NCBI RefSeq assembly: GCF_024199925.1
Contig: NZ_JANADR010000001.1
Span: forward strand, 4,963,501 to 5,027,500
DNA: 64,000 nt
Reading direction: 5' to 3'
From: Bradyrhizobium sp. CCGUVB1N3
GTDB lineage: Bacteria; Pseudomonadota; Alphaproteobacteria; Rhizobiales; Xanthobacteraceae
Below are positions 45,311 through 53,480 of the stretch, in pieces (positions within the stretch are counted from its first letter, which is position 1; every line of letters starts with the position of its first letter). The notes beneath the pieces were generated by a model. The model was not told the origin of the DNA and searched no databases. It was given only the letters and a program-made list of their open reading frames with translations. Made by a program: the position numbers and the translations under genes.

Positions 45311-46756
45311 TCAGTTCTTCGGCAGGCCGGCGACGGCGCGCGCAGGTCCAGTCAGCTCCAGAACGTGCATTCCGGTATTGGCGCGATCGACGATATAGAT
45401 GTAGCCGCGGTCATCGGTCTCGACATTGTTGGTCTGGATCGCGACCTTGCAGCGCTCGCCACCTTCGATCGGGATGCAGCGCTTGTCGGTTGCCTGCGTG
45501 ATCGCCGGGATGAAATAGCCGACCTCCTTGGGGTGATAGGGATCGCGGATATCGAGCGCGCGCACGCCGGCATTGAAGAAGGCGATGAAGGCCATCTTCT
45601 TGTAATAGACCGGCGCCATGCTCTCATTCGACGAATGCGAGCCGAAGCGGCCGCCGCGCTGGCAGAACTGCCCGCTCGCCTCGGGCACCGTGTAGCTCGA
45701 GATCATCATCGGCCGCGTCTCCGTCGTGACGTCGGCAAACCACACCATCTGCCGCGCCTCACCGCATTCGTTCAAAATCGCCTCGTCGACGATCATCACG
45801 ATATCGCGGGTCTTGCCGTCCTTGTCCTCGGCGAACTCGGCGACGGGCATGTCGAGCATCGGGAACGTCGTATGCGCGCCGTTGAAGGCGGACATCGGCA
45901 GGCGCGCGATCTCGGGATAGCGCAGGTTCTCCGGCGTCGGCTCCTTGCCGCCGTTCAAAAGCTTCTCGCGATCGACGATCTGCAAGATGCCGCCCTTGTT
46001 GGTGCCATAGCCGAAATAAACGCGGTTGCCCGTCGGCCCGGTCGAAATCGGTCCGTGCAATTCGGTCGGCACCGCGCCGGTCGCGCCGGGTTCCTGGCCG
46101 GGCAGGCCGAAGTCGCGGATCTTCTGCGGATGCGCGGGATCACTGAGATCATAGACCTGCGTCATGCGGCGCGTGCGCCAGTCCGGCGCGCCCGAGACGA
46201 GATAGGCAATGCCGGTGTCGCATTCCCACCAGCTCTTGTGCGTGTCCTTCAAGCCACTGATGCGCGTGACGAGCACGGGATTGGCGGGATCGGCGACGTT
46301 CCAGATCTCATGCGCCTCGCTGCCGAAGGTGCGGAGCAGATAGACGGCGTTGGCATCGCCCTTTGGCAACGACTTGCCGTCGCAGACCCGCACCATCTGC
46401 GCGCCGCCGGATTCATACTTGCCCTCCTGCCCCGGCAGGTGGCGCAGATATTTGGGATGCGCGGGGTCCGTGACGTCGACGATCGAGGTGCCGTTCGGCT
46501 CGGCCTGACCCGTCAAGGGATTGACGGGATTGGGCACGTCGTCGGTGCCGCCGTGATGGCCGATATAGGCGATCCAGCGATCGCCCTGATGATGAATGGT
46601 CGGCTGATAGGCGCTGCGCGCCTGAAGGTCGTTAAATCCGACCAGCTTCATGTTGGAGGTTTCGGGCGGCGCGCCGATCACCTGCTGCTTCTGGGCGTGG
46701 ACGCTGCTGCATGCAAAAAGAACGAGGCAGGCAGCAAGTTGGACGCGACGAAACAT
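45311..46756 (-). CDS. LVIVD-repeat secreted beta-propeller protein
   Basis: From ATG 46756 the 481-residue product has a signal peptide (FRRVQLAACLVLFACSSVHA) and repeated strands of the LVIVD type, such as TSIVDVTDPAHPKYLRHLP, HEIWNVADPANPVLVTRI, TQVYDLSDPAHPQKIRDF and RALDIRDPYHPKEVGYF. The ATG has a GGGAGGA site. The repeats build a propeller, usually a binding scaffold, in the periplasm. Its partner is probably the cysteine-rich protein in the same operon. Confidence 0.85.
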   Translation of the reverse strand: MFRRVQLAACLVLFACSSVHAQKQQVIGAPPETSNMKLVGFNDLQARSAYQPTIHHQGDRWIAYIGHHGGTDDVPNPVNPLTGQAEPNGTSIVDVTDPAHPKYLRHLPGQEGKYESGGAQMVRVCDGKSLPKGDANAVYLLRTFGSEAHEIWNVADPANPVLVTRISGLKDTHKSWWECDTGIAYLVSGAPDWRTRRMTQVYDLSDPAHPQKIRDFGLPGQEPGATGAVPTELHGPISTGPTGNRVYFGYGTNKGGILQIVDREKLLNGGKEPTPENLRYPEIARLPMSAFNGAHTTFPMLDMPVAEFAEDKDGKTRDIVMIVDEAILNECGEARQMVWFADVTTETRPMMISSYTVPEASGQFCQRGGRFGSHSSNESMAPVYYKKMAFIAFFNAGVRALDIRDPYHPKEVGYFIPAITQATDKRCIPIEGGERCKVAIQTNNVETDDRGYIYIVDRANTGMHVLELTGPARAVAGLPKN

Positions 46757-46842
46757 GTTTCCTCCCGGAACCAATCTTCGTTGGCTGAGATAGGACGCTA
46801 ACACAGGGACCGTGCCGAAAACATGATCTCGTGATCAAGGCA

Positions 46843-46920
46843 GTCATTCCGGAAACCGCGTAGCGGTTATCCGGAATCTCGAGATTCCGGGTTCATCGCT
46901 GCGCGATGCCCCGGAATGAC
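46843..46920. repeat. GTCATTCCGG...CCCCGGAATGAC palindromic unit
   Basis: The unit opens GTCATTCCGG and closes CCCCGGAATGAC, with an internal CCGGAATCTCGAGATTCCGG palindrome. It belongs to the same family as 33421, 48330 and 54727. Confidence 0.75.
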
Positions 46921-46927
46921 GACACGC

Positions 46928-46957
46928 TTGACAGGCAACCATTTGGTTGCATATTAT
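46928..46957 (+). promoter_or_regulatory. Sigma-70 promoter with an operator in its spacer, upstream of the ArsR gene
   Basis: TTGACA (46928-46933) and TATTAT (46952-46957) are separated by 18 bases. The spacer contains the perfect 16-base palindrome GCAACCATTTGGTTGC (46935-46950). A protein bound there would cover the whole promoter. The start would fall at about 46964, just before ATG 46965, so the mRNA may be leaderless. Confidence 0.65.
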
Positions 46958-46964
46958 CATCGGC

Positions 46965-47279
46965 ATGGATGAGGTCTTCAAAGCGCTGGCCGACGCCTCG
47001 AGACGGTCGCTCTTGGACAGGCTTCACGCCAAAAACGGCCAGACGCTGAACGAGCTCTGCGAAGGCCTGGAGATGACGCGCCAGGCCGTCACCAAGCACC
47101 TTGCCATTCTCGAAGAGGCCAATTTGGTCACTACCTTCAGGCATGGCCGCGAGAAGCTGCACTATCTCAATCCCGTGCCGATCCATCAGATCGGCGAACG
47201 CTGGATCAGGAAGTTCGAGCGCGGGAAACTTGCCGCGCTCAGCGAGTTGAAACGTCAACTGGAGAAGCGCGATGAGTAA
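46965..47279 (+). CDS. ArsR-family transcriptional regulator
   Basis: The 104-residue product has the winged helix MDEVFKALADASRRSLLDRLHAKNGQTLNELCEGLEMTRQAVTKHLAILEEANLV and no CxC metal site. ATG 46965 is chosen because the -10 box ends at 46957. This subtype is regularly found upstream of SRPBCC/AHSA1 genes. Its stop overlaps the first SRPBCC gene by eight bases, and the palindrome in its own promoter implies autorepression. Confidence 0.88.
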   Translation: MDEVFKALADASRRSLLDRLHAKNGQTLNELCEGLEMTRQAVTKHLAILEEANLVTTFRHGREKLHYLNPVPIHQIGERWIRKFERGKLAALSELKRQLEKRDE

Positions 47280-47736
47280 GCCGAGTTATGTCTACGTGAC
47301 CTATATCGAGACCTCGCCAGAGGCGCTGTGGCAGGCGCTGACCGACGGCGATTTCACCGAACGCTACTGGTTCGGCCATCGCATCGCCTCCGACTGGAAG
47401 GAGGGCGCGCCCTACCGCTTCACCAACAACGGCAATCCGACGGTGGAGGGCGAGGTCATCGCCTTCGATCCGACGCGGCGGCTCGCTTATAGCTGGCACA
47501 ATCGCAAGGCCGAAGCCGCGGGTGAAGGGATCTCGCGCGTCACCTTCGATCTCGAACCACGCGGCAAGGTCGTCAAGCTGACGGTTACGCATGACGAGCT
47601 CGGCGAGGACGGCAAGACCCTGCGCGACATCTCCGGCGGCTGGCCGATGGTGCTGTCGAACCTGAAGAGCCTGCTCGAGACCGGCCGCACCATCGAGATC
47701 GTGCCGCCGGGTTATTCAAAGAAGGACGCCGCGTGA
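47272..47736 (+). CDS. SRPBCC/AHSA1-domain protein (first of a tandem pair)
   Basis: The 154-residue protein has the AHSA1-like signature YVTYIETSPEALWQALTDGDFTERYWFG, a YRFTNNGNPTVEGEVI strand and a C-terminal helix with GGWPMVLSNLKSLLETG. This helix-grip fold binds small hydrophobic molecules. It begins inside the ArsR gene and is certainly co-transcribed. The ligand is unknown. Confidence 0.85.
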   Translation: MSKPSYVYVTYIETSPEALWQALTDGDFTERYWFGHRIASDWKEGAPYRFTNNGNPTVEGEVIAFDPTRRLAYSWHNRKAEAAGEGISRVTFDLEPRGKVVKLTVTHDELGEDGKTLRDISGGWPMVLSNLKSLLETGRTIEIVPPGYSKKDAA

Positions 47737-47806
47737 TGCCTCGGCCTGGATTCATCTATGCATTAGCGATCCCGCCGGCCGCGCTGGGCATCGAAGGATT
47801 TGCATA

Positions 47807-48319
47807 ATGAATCTCGATCAGTTCAAGCCGCTCACGGTCTACACGATCTACATCGCCTCCACGCCCGAGAAGGTGTGGGAGGCGCTGACCTCGGCCGAGT
47901 TCAGCCGGATGTATTTCTTCGGCAATGCGGTCGAGGTCGAGCCGCGGCTCGGCGGCGCCTTCACCGTGCGCACGCCGGACGGCGCGTTGCACATCAGCGG
48001 TAAGGTCCTCGCATACGACCCGCCGCGAAAACTCTCGGTCACCTTCAACGTCAACTGGCCTGAGCTGATCGAGAAGCTCGGGCCGACGCTTGTCACCTAC
48101 GAGATCGAGGAAGCCGGCGACGCGGTCCGACTCACCATGAGCGAAGGCCACGACCGGCCGCTCAGCGACGACATCCTTGCCGGCGGACGGCAGGGCTGGC
48201 CTGCGATCCTGTCGAGCCTCAAGAGCGTGCTCGAGACCGGCAAGCCGCTGGTGGTCAAGATGGGCCCGCCGCAACGGATGCTGGACGCGCTGAAGGCGAT
48301 GGGGATCAAGACGCCGTAG
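47807..48319 (+). CDS. SRPBCC/AHSA1-domain protein (second of a tandem pair)
   Basis: The 170-residue paralogue shows the same pattern (LTVYTIYIASTPEKVWEALTSAEFSRMYFFG and GGRQGWPAILSSLKSVLETGKPL). It starts 70 bases after the first copy, is co-transcribed with it and has an AT-rich start region. Two related lipocalin-like folds under one ArsR regulator suggest a binding or enzyme pair with slightly different ligands. Confidence 0.85.
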   Translation: MNLDQFKPLTVYTIYIASTPEKVWEALTSAEFSRMYFFGNAVEVEPRLGGAFTVRTPDGALHISGKVLAYDPPRKLSVTFNVNWPELIEKLGPTLVTYEIEEAGDAVRLTMSEGHDRPLSDDILAGGRQGWPAILSSLKSVLETGKPLVVKMGPPQRMLDALKAMGIKTP

Positions 48320-48329
48320 GCTGATCGAC

Positions 48330-48423
48330 GTCATTCCGGGACGCTCGCAAAGCGAGCGAACCCGGAATCCGGAAGTTTTGGCGCGAGATTCCGGGTTCGC
48401 GCTGACGCGCGCCCCGGAATGAC
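48330..48423. repeat. GTCATTCCGG-type palindromic unit
   Basis: It opens GTCATTCCGGGACGCTCGC, contains two internal short hairpins and ends CCCCGGAATGAC. It lies between the convergent SRPBCC and DUF2189 genes. Confidence 0.75.
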
Positions 48424-48428
48424 CGCGC

Positions 48429-49205
48429 TTAGGCCGGCACCGGCGCCACGATCCGCCGATACAGGTGCCACGTCGCGTGGCCGAGCACCGGCAGCGTCAC
48501 GATCAGCCCGAGAAAGTACGGCAGCGCCGAGACGATCAGCAGCATCACGATGACCGCGGCCCAGCCGATCATCGGCAACGGGCTGGTGACGACGGCGCGC
48601 ACGCTCGTCACCATCGCGGTGACGAAATCGACCTCGCGGTCGAGCAGCAGCGGAAACGACACCACGGTCAGCGAGAACAGGATCAGCGACAGCGCGGCGC
48701 CGACCGCATTGCCGATCGCGAGGAACAACAGGCCCTCATTGGTGGTGAGCACCACCGTCATGAATTCCTGGAGGCTCGAGAACGAGGCGTGCAGGCCGAG
48801 CAACAGCGCAATCAACAGCCGCACCTGATACATCCAGACCACGAACACGAACAAAGTGACGAACGCCATCCAGCCGATCTCGCTGCGCGAGCGTATCGTC
48901 GACCAGATCGCACCAAAGGAGACGGGCTCGCCCGCTTCGCGGCGACGGCTGACTTCGTAGAGGCCGATCGCGACAAACGGCCCGATCAGCGCAAAGCCCG
49001 CCGCGAGCGGATAGACGAGATAGATCAGCCCGAACGCGGTGAGGCAGAGCATGATGGCGATGCCGCCGGCGGCATAGAGCACGCCGAAACAAAGCCCGTA
49101 CAGCGGCAGCGCCTGGAAATCCCGCAGGCCTTCGACCAGCGCCTCCGCGATGTCGGTCGCGGCCACAGCGCGCACCACAGGATCGACTTTGCCTGAGATG
49201 GACAT
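48429..49205 (-). CDS. DUF2189-family membrane protein
   Basis: From ATG 49205 the 258-residue protein has six to seven membrane helices and the DUF2189 pattern: VEGLRDFQALPLYGLCFGVLYAAGG near the start, FGAIWSTIRSRSEIGWMAFVTLF and a later FPLLLDREVDFVTAMVTSVRAV. Its function is not known. Members are widespread in alphaproteobacteria beside respiratory genes, not seen here. Confidence 0.85.
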   Translation of the reverse strand: MSISGKVDPVVRAVAATDIAEALVEGLRDFQALPLYGLCFGVLYAAGGIAIMLCLTAFGLIYLVYPLAAGFALIGPFVAIGLYEVSRRREAGEPVSFGAIWSTIRSRSEIGWMAFVTLFVFVVWMYQVRLLIALLLGLHASFSSLQEFMTVVLTTNEGLLFLAIGNAVGAALSLILFSLTVVSFPLLLDREVDFVTAMVTSVRAVVTSPLPMIGWAAVIVMLLIVSALPYFLGLIVTLPVLGHATWHLYRRIVAPVPA

Positions 49206-49361
49206 TGGCTTCCTCCTCATTTGCCGGCGCGATCTTCGTCGCGCGCGGCACTCTTGGCGCCAATGTTAGCCCTCTCTCGAAACGCTTGCACGAGAGAGTT
49301 GAGCGGTCAGCAGATACCGCGATTGCCTTTCAGGCAATGTACCGCGCGATCCTCGCCCTTG

Positions 49362-49805
49362 TCAGGAGCGCAACGCGAGCAGAAGTGCCACACCGAGATT
49401 GGCCACGAACAGCGCCGCGTCGATGACGAAGATCCTGAGCATAGGCCCCTTCAACACGGGCCAGTAGGCCACGCCGACGCGCCCACCGCGCATCAGGACC
49501 GGAAGATTATAGGCAAACTGGCTGAAGTGGCAGGCGGCGAAGAACAGGAACAAGACCAGCTGCGCTTCGATCGGCTGGAAGAAAGGCGGCCGAACGGCCA
49601 GAAGATAGAGCGAAAGAATTCCGATCGGCAGATTGATCCCGCCCAAGAACGCCACGCTGGCCGACAAGGTCGGCGCGATCGGATTGCCCCGCTCCTCGCG
49701 CGGCACGAGAATCTTCAGCGTATTGCGCTGGGCAATGCTGAACTGGATGAAGGCACCGCCGAACCAGAGCGCGTTGAGCAGCAGGACGAAATCTGAAAGA
49801 CGCAT
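49362..49805 (-). CDS. Conserved hypothetical four-helix membrane protein
   Basis: The 147-residue protein has four membrane helices (LSDFVLLLNALWFGGAFIQF at the start, LVLFLFFAACHFSQFAY in the middle and a final LRIFVIDAALFVANLGVALLLA). It lies 2 bases after the SnoaL-like gene, so both form an operon under the MarR site at 50233. No family is recognised. Confidence 0.7.
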   Translation of the reverse strand: MRLSDFVLLLNALWFGGAFIQFSIAQRNTLKILVPREERGNPIAPTLSASVAFLGGINLPIGILSLYLLAVRPPFFQPIEAQLVLFLFFAACHFSQFAYNLPVLMRGGRVGVAYWPVLKGPMLRIFVIDAALFVANLGVALLLALRS

Positions 49806-49807
49806 TG

Positions 49808-50176
49808 CTATTTTCCGTAAAAGGCTTCGCTTCGCACGACACGACCGGCATCATCGAAGTCCATGAACTCGCTGGCGCGCGTGTCGCCCAATTGCCACCA
49901 CACCGTGAGGCGCGCGATCGTGTCGTCCCAGCTCCAATTCAGGATCTTCAGGTCGGCGCTTTCGATGCTGCCATAGGCTTTCCGCCAGTAGGCGCGGATG
50001 TTCTCGGCGCCGGTGACGATGGGGGAGTCGGTCAGTTTGAGCGCCAGAGGGCTGCGCATCTCCGCATCGTCGGCGAAATGCGCGACGACCGCGTCGATAT
50101 CGACCCTGCACCAGTTCGCGCACCATGCCGCGACAAACCGCTCGGCGGCAGCGCGATCCATTATCTGTCCGCTCAT
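49808..50176 (-). CDS. SnoaL-like/NTF2-fold protein
   Basis: The 122-residue protein has the NTF2-like cone fold signature: FVAAWCANWCRVDIDAVVAHFADDAEMRSP, then WDDTIARLTVWWQLGDT. These proteins act as small isomerases, hydrolases or ligand binders. ATG 50176 is 57 bases from the MarR palindrome, and the following membrane protein is co-transcribed. Its substrate is unknown. Confidence 0.82.
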   Translation of the reverse strand: MSGQIMDRAAAERFVAAWCANWCRVDIDAVVAHFADDAEMRSPLALKLTDSPIVTGAENIRAYWRKAYGSIESADLKILNWSWDDTIARLTVWWQLGDTRASEFMDFDDAGRVVRSEAFYGK

Positions 50177-50232
50177 GACAACGGGCCCTCCCCTGGCCCG
50201 TTGTCAAAAGAGTGGCAAAGCTCGCTTCTCAT

Positions 50233-50247
50233 GTCAACTAAGTTGAC
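50233..50247. promoter_or_regulatory. Candidate MarR operator before the SnoaL-like operon
   Basis: GTCAACTAAGTTGAC is a perfect 15-base inverted repeat with 7-base arms. On the leftward strand it overlaps a TTGACA -35 box. The MarR gene ends 11 bases to the right, so its product most likely represses this operon. Confidence 0.65.
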
Positions 50248-50258
50248 TTGAAAATCCG

Positions 50259-50729
50259 TCAGTTGTTGTCGGCGATCGTCTCCATGACGGCCATCCATGC
50301 GGCAGCACCCGGCGTCCCGACGCGATCAAACGCTTCGCGCAGGACCTTGCGCTCATGGTCCGATGCCCTTTGCTCGATGCGTTGCCCCGCTTGCGTCAGG
50401 CGCAACTGTTTGGAGCGATGCTGCTCGGGCGACCGCTTCGACGTCAGGAGCTTGCGCTCCAGCAACAGGTTGAGCGGCCGGTTCAAGGCCTGCTTGGAAA
50501 TGCCGAGTATCTCGATCAGCGTGCCGATTGCGATATCGGGCCGGCGCGCCACCACGTAGAGGATACGATGGTGCGGACGCGACAGGCCCTGCTTCGCAAG
50601 ATACTCGTCGGCCAGGAGCGTCATCCCGCGCCAGCCGTAATACATGAGCTCCAGCGCCGCATCCAGATCGTGCAGCTTCTCGAGTGAGGCGCGGTGAAGC
50701 CCCGCGGCTTGAGACGTCTTTGGCATCAT
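50259..50729 (-). CDS. MarR-family transcriptional regulator
   Basis: The 156-residue protein has a MarR winged helix with RPDIAIGTLIEILGISKQALNRPLNLLLERKLLTSKRSPEQHRSKQ, preceded by a helical dimerisation segment with LELMYYGWRGMTLLADEYLAKQGLSRPHHRILYVV. It sits upstream of the SnoaL-like operon on the same strand, and the operator at 50233 lies in the gap. It likely senses a small organic compound. Confidence 0.88.
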   Translation of the reverse strand: MMPKTSQAAGLHRASLEKLHDLDAALELMYYGWRGMTLLADEYLAKQGLSRPHHRILYVVARRPDIAIGTLIEILGISKQALNRPLNLLLERKLLTSKRSPEQHRSKQLRLTQAGQRIEQRASDHERKVLREAFDRVGTPGAAAWMAVMETIADNN

Positions 50730-50753
50730 CTGACTGCGTCGAATTGAAAGAAT

Positions 50754-51902
50754 TTATCCCCGCGTCCGCACCGTCGCGAAAAACTTTCGCACGTCGCGCA
50801 CGAACAACTCCGGCTGCTCGAAGGCGCCAAAATGGCCGCCCTTCTCGATCTCGCTCCAATGGGTGATGTTGGGAAAATTGGGCTCCATCCAGCGCCGCAC
50901 CGGCGTAATGATCTCCTTGGGAAACACCGCAACTCCCGTCGGCACGTTGACCACCGGCGTCGTGCGGCGCTTGCCAAAGCTCTCCCAATAGAGCCGCGCC
51001 GAGGAGGTCGCCGTCTCCGTCACCCAATAGAGCATGACGTTGTCGAGCAGCTCGTCCCTGCTGAAGATGTTTTCCGGATGACCGTTGCAATCGGTCCAGG
51101 CCCAGAACTTTTCCAGGATCCACGCCGCCTGCCCGCTCGGCGAATCCGTGAGGCCATAGCCGAGCGTCTGCGGCCGCGTGGATTGTTGCTTGGAATAGCC
51201 GGAGTCGAGATCGACATAATGCTTCAGCCCGGCGAGCGCCCGCTTGTCCTCCGCCGTCGGCTCGCCCTCGACCTTTGGTGCCGCATTGAAGGCGAGCGTG
51301 ATGTGGATGCCTGCGCAATGCTCACCGTCCTGCGCGCCGAGCGAGGTCGTCACCGCCGAGCCCCAATCGCCGCCTTGCGCGCCGTAACGCGCATAGCCGA
51401 GGCGGTCCATCAGCTTGGCCCAGGTGGCGGCGATGCGGTCGACGCCCCAGCCGGTCGTATTAGGTTTCGCCGAGAAGCCGAAGCCCGGCAGCGAGGGACA
51501 GATCACATGAAAGGCATCGGCGGGTTTGCCACCGTGTGCGGCGGGATCAATCAGCGGCTCGATCACCTTCTGGAATTCGACGATCGAGCCGGGCCAGCCA
51601 TGGGTGATGATCAGCGGCAGCGCGGCAGATTCTTTCGAGCGCGCATGGATGAAGTGGATATCGAGCCCGTCGATCTCGGTGGTGAACTGATCGAAGCGAT
51701 TGAGCTTTGCCTCGCGCGGCCGCCAGTCATATTCGTTGGCCCAGTAGCCGCAGATCTCCTTGATCCACGTCAGCGGCGCACCCTGGCTCCAGTCGTCGAC
51801 CAGCTCCGCCTCCGGCCAGCGCGTGCGCGCAAGGCGCGATTTGAGGTCGGTGAGGATGTCATCGCTGATAGCGATGCGGAACGGCTTGATCGCGCTGGTC
51901 AT
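50754..51902 (-). CDS. Epoxide hydrolase, EHN-type alpha/beta-hydrolase
   Basis: The 382-residue protein has the EHN N-terminal lid domain (LKSRLARTRWPEAEL) and an alpha/beta-hydrolase core with oxyanion motif HGWPGS near 125 and nucleophile aspartate in GAQGGDWGSAVTTSLG near 185. The C-terminal histidine lies in EKGGHFGAFEQP. The enzyme should open epoxides to diols. It is transcribed from its own leftward promoter. Confidence 0.92.
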   Translation of the reverse strand: MTSAIKPFRIAISDDILTDLKSRLARTRWPEAELVDDWSQGAPLTWIKEICGYWANEYDWRPREAKLNRFDQFTTEIDGLDIHFIHARSKESAALPLIITHGWPGSIVEFQKVIEPLIDPAAHGGKPADAFHVICPSLPGFGFSAKPNTTGWGVDRIAATWAKLMDRLGYARYGAQGGDWGSAVTTSLGAQDGEHCAGIHITLAFNAAPKVEGEPTAEDKRALAGLKHYVDLDSGYSKQQSTRPQTLGYGLTDSPSGQAAWILEKFWAWTDCNGHPENIFSRDELLDNVMLYWVTETATSSARLYWESFGKRRTTPVVNVPTGVAVFPKEIITPVRRWMEPNFPNITHWSEIEKGGHFGAFEQPELFVRDVRKFFATVRTRG

Positions 51903-51967
51903 CGGTTGCCTCCCGATTTGTGTAAGGAGAAACTAGGACGGATCGAGGCCGCATCAAAGGTGTCCCT

Positions 51968-52106
51968 TCTCCCCTTGCGGGAGAAGGTGGCGCGAAGCGC
52001 CGGATGAGGGGTTCTATCCGCGCATTCGTTGCGGCAGCTTCATTCGCGGAGAGAGACCCCTCACCCGGCTTCGCTTCGCAAAGCCACCCTCTCCCGCAAG
52101 GGGAGA
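51968..52106. repeat. Large inverted repeat between the epoxide hydrolase and YqeY-type genes
   Basis: TCTCCCCTTGCGGGAGA (51968-51984) and TCTCCCGCAAGGGGAGA (52090-52106) are exact complements about 105 bases apart. Each arm can also fold on itself. This GGAGAGGG/CCCTCTCC unit is common between genes of rhizobia. Confidence 0.8.
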
Positions 52107-52117
52107 GGGTAAAAGGG

Positions 52118-52573
52118 CTAGCCCGTCAGCGCCGCCTTCACCAAACCACTGGCCTTCGCGAAATCCATCTGCCCGGTGTACTTCGCCTTCAGCGCCGCGA
52201 TCACCTTGCCCATGTCCTTCATGCCGGCGGCGCCGCTCTCGGCGATCGCATCGGAAATCGCCTTCTTCACGTCGTCGTCGGACATCTGCTTGGGCAGATA
52301 GGCCGAGATGACGGTGATCTCCTCGCGCTCCTGCGCGGCGAGTTCGACGCGGCCGCCCTTCTCGTAAAGCTCGACCGCCTCCTGACGCTGCTTGATCATC
52401 TTCTGGAGCACGCCGAGCAATTCGGCATCGCTAAGCGGCGGCTTGCCGTTGCCGCGCGCCTCGATATCGGCGTTCTTGATGGTCGAATTGACCATGCGCA
52501 GCGTGCCGAGCTTGCGCTCGTCCTTGGCCTTCATGGCCTCTTTCACCGCAGCGTTGATGTCGTCGCGCATCAT
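52118..52573 (-). CDS. GatB/YqeY-domain protein
   Basis: The 151-residue protein has the YqeY signature: MMRDDINAAVKEAMKAKDERKLGTLRMVNSTIKNADIEARG, VLQKMIKQRQEAVELYEKGGR and EEITVISAYLPKQMSDDDV. ATG 52573 is preferred over the much longer open frame because of AGGA spacing and family length. The domain also forms the end of GatB, but stand-alone members bind tRNA-related partners of unclear role. It diverges from nothing and lies downstream of the hydrolase gene. Confidence 0.9.
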   Translation of the reverse strand: MMRDDINAAVKEAMKAKDERKLGTLRMVNSTIKNADIEARGNGKPPLSDAELLGVLQKMIKQRQEAVELYEKGGRVELAAQEREEITVISAYLPKQMSDDDVKKAISDAIAESGAAGMKDMGKVIAALKAKYTGQMDFAKASGLVKAALTG

Positions 52574-52632
52574 GGTCCTGATCCTTTCGATGTATTGTGC
52601 CTGATCTAGGCCGTTCGCAGGCCGTACACAAC

Positions 52633-53334
52633 TCAGTTCCTCAGCCATTCCGAGAGCGCCGCGGCGGTCGCCTCGGGCTGCTCGGGCTGGGGCAGGTGCC
52701 CGCACTCCCTGAGGATCACGAGCCTGGCGCCGGCGATGCCCTCGGCCATCTCCTTCGAGAGCGCGTTCGGGATGGTGTTGTCGGCGTCGCCCGTCAGCAC
52801 CAGCGTCGGACATTCGATCGTCGCCAGCATGGGGCGCGAATCGACACGCGCGATGATCGCGGTCTGCTGCCGGAGATAGCCCTCGACGCCGACGTCCTCG
52901 TCCTGCGCATGCACGAGCCGCAGCAGGTTCGCATCATGGCGCCGCGATGGATGCACCAGCTCCGGAAACATCTCCTCGCGCACGGCGCGAAGCTCGCCGC
53001 GCTCGGCGCGCGCCATGTGCGCACGGCGGCGTGCGGTCGCCTCCGGCGTATCGGGTCGCGCCTGCGTATTGATCAGCGCGAGCTTTGCCACCCGCTCCGG
53101 CGCCTGCCGCATGATCTCGAAGGCGACGTAGCCGCCCATGGAATGGCCGGCGAGTGCAAAGCGCGGCGGCGCCTCGGAAAGGATACGCCGGGCGATCGCC
53201 GCCATGCTGTCGTCGCGGATATGGTTGGCAACCATCACGGGGCCGAACCGCCACAGCGCGGGAATGACAGGGGCGTAGATGCGGTGCGAGGACGCCAGTC
53301 CAGGAACCAGCAGAAGCGGAGTGGTCTGGTTCAT
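52633..53334 (-). CDS. Alpha/beta-fold hydrolase
   Basis: From ATG 53334 the 233-residue enzyme has the oxyanion motif LLLVPGLASS near residue 9, the nucleophile serine in ALAGHSMGGYVAFEIMR, an aspartate in VLTGDADNTIPN and the histidine in LRECGHLPQPEQP. The catalytic triad is complete. It resembles 3-oxoadipate enol-lactone-type esterases, but the substrate cannot be assigned. It is divergent from carA. Confidence 0.88.
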   Translation of the reverse strand: MNQTTPLLLVPGLASSHRIYAPVIPALWRFGPVMVANHIRDDSMAAIARRILSEAPPRFALAGHSMGGYVAFEIMRQAPERVAKLALINTQARPDTPEATARRRAHMARAERGELRAVREEMFPELVHPSRRHDANLLRLVHAQDEDVGVEGYLRQQTAIIARVDSRPMLATIECPTLVLTGDADNTIPNALSKEMAEGIAGARLVILRECGHLPQPEQPEATAAALSEWLRN

Positions 53335-53480
53335 TATTGCCTCGCAAGCCCCCGAATTTGCCGGAAATTGTCGATTCCAGCTTAAGTGCCCGAAGAGGCC
53401 TGTCAAATATGCAAAAACGCATGTGAATCCGCGCTTCTCCGCTTTGACGGCAGCGCCGCGCCGGACTATGTAGCGGGCTC

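Noticed and set aside
45104..46801. A 565-codon open frame antisense to the beta-propeller gene
   Set aside because: The propeller repeats on the other strand are clear; this frame shows no family.
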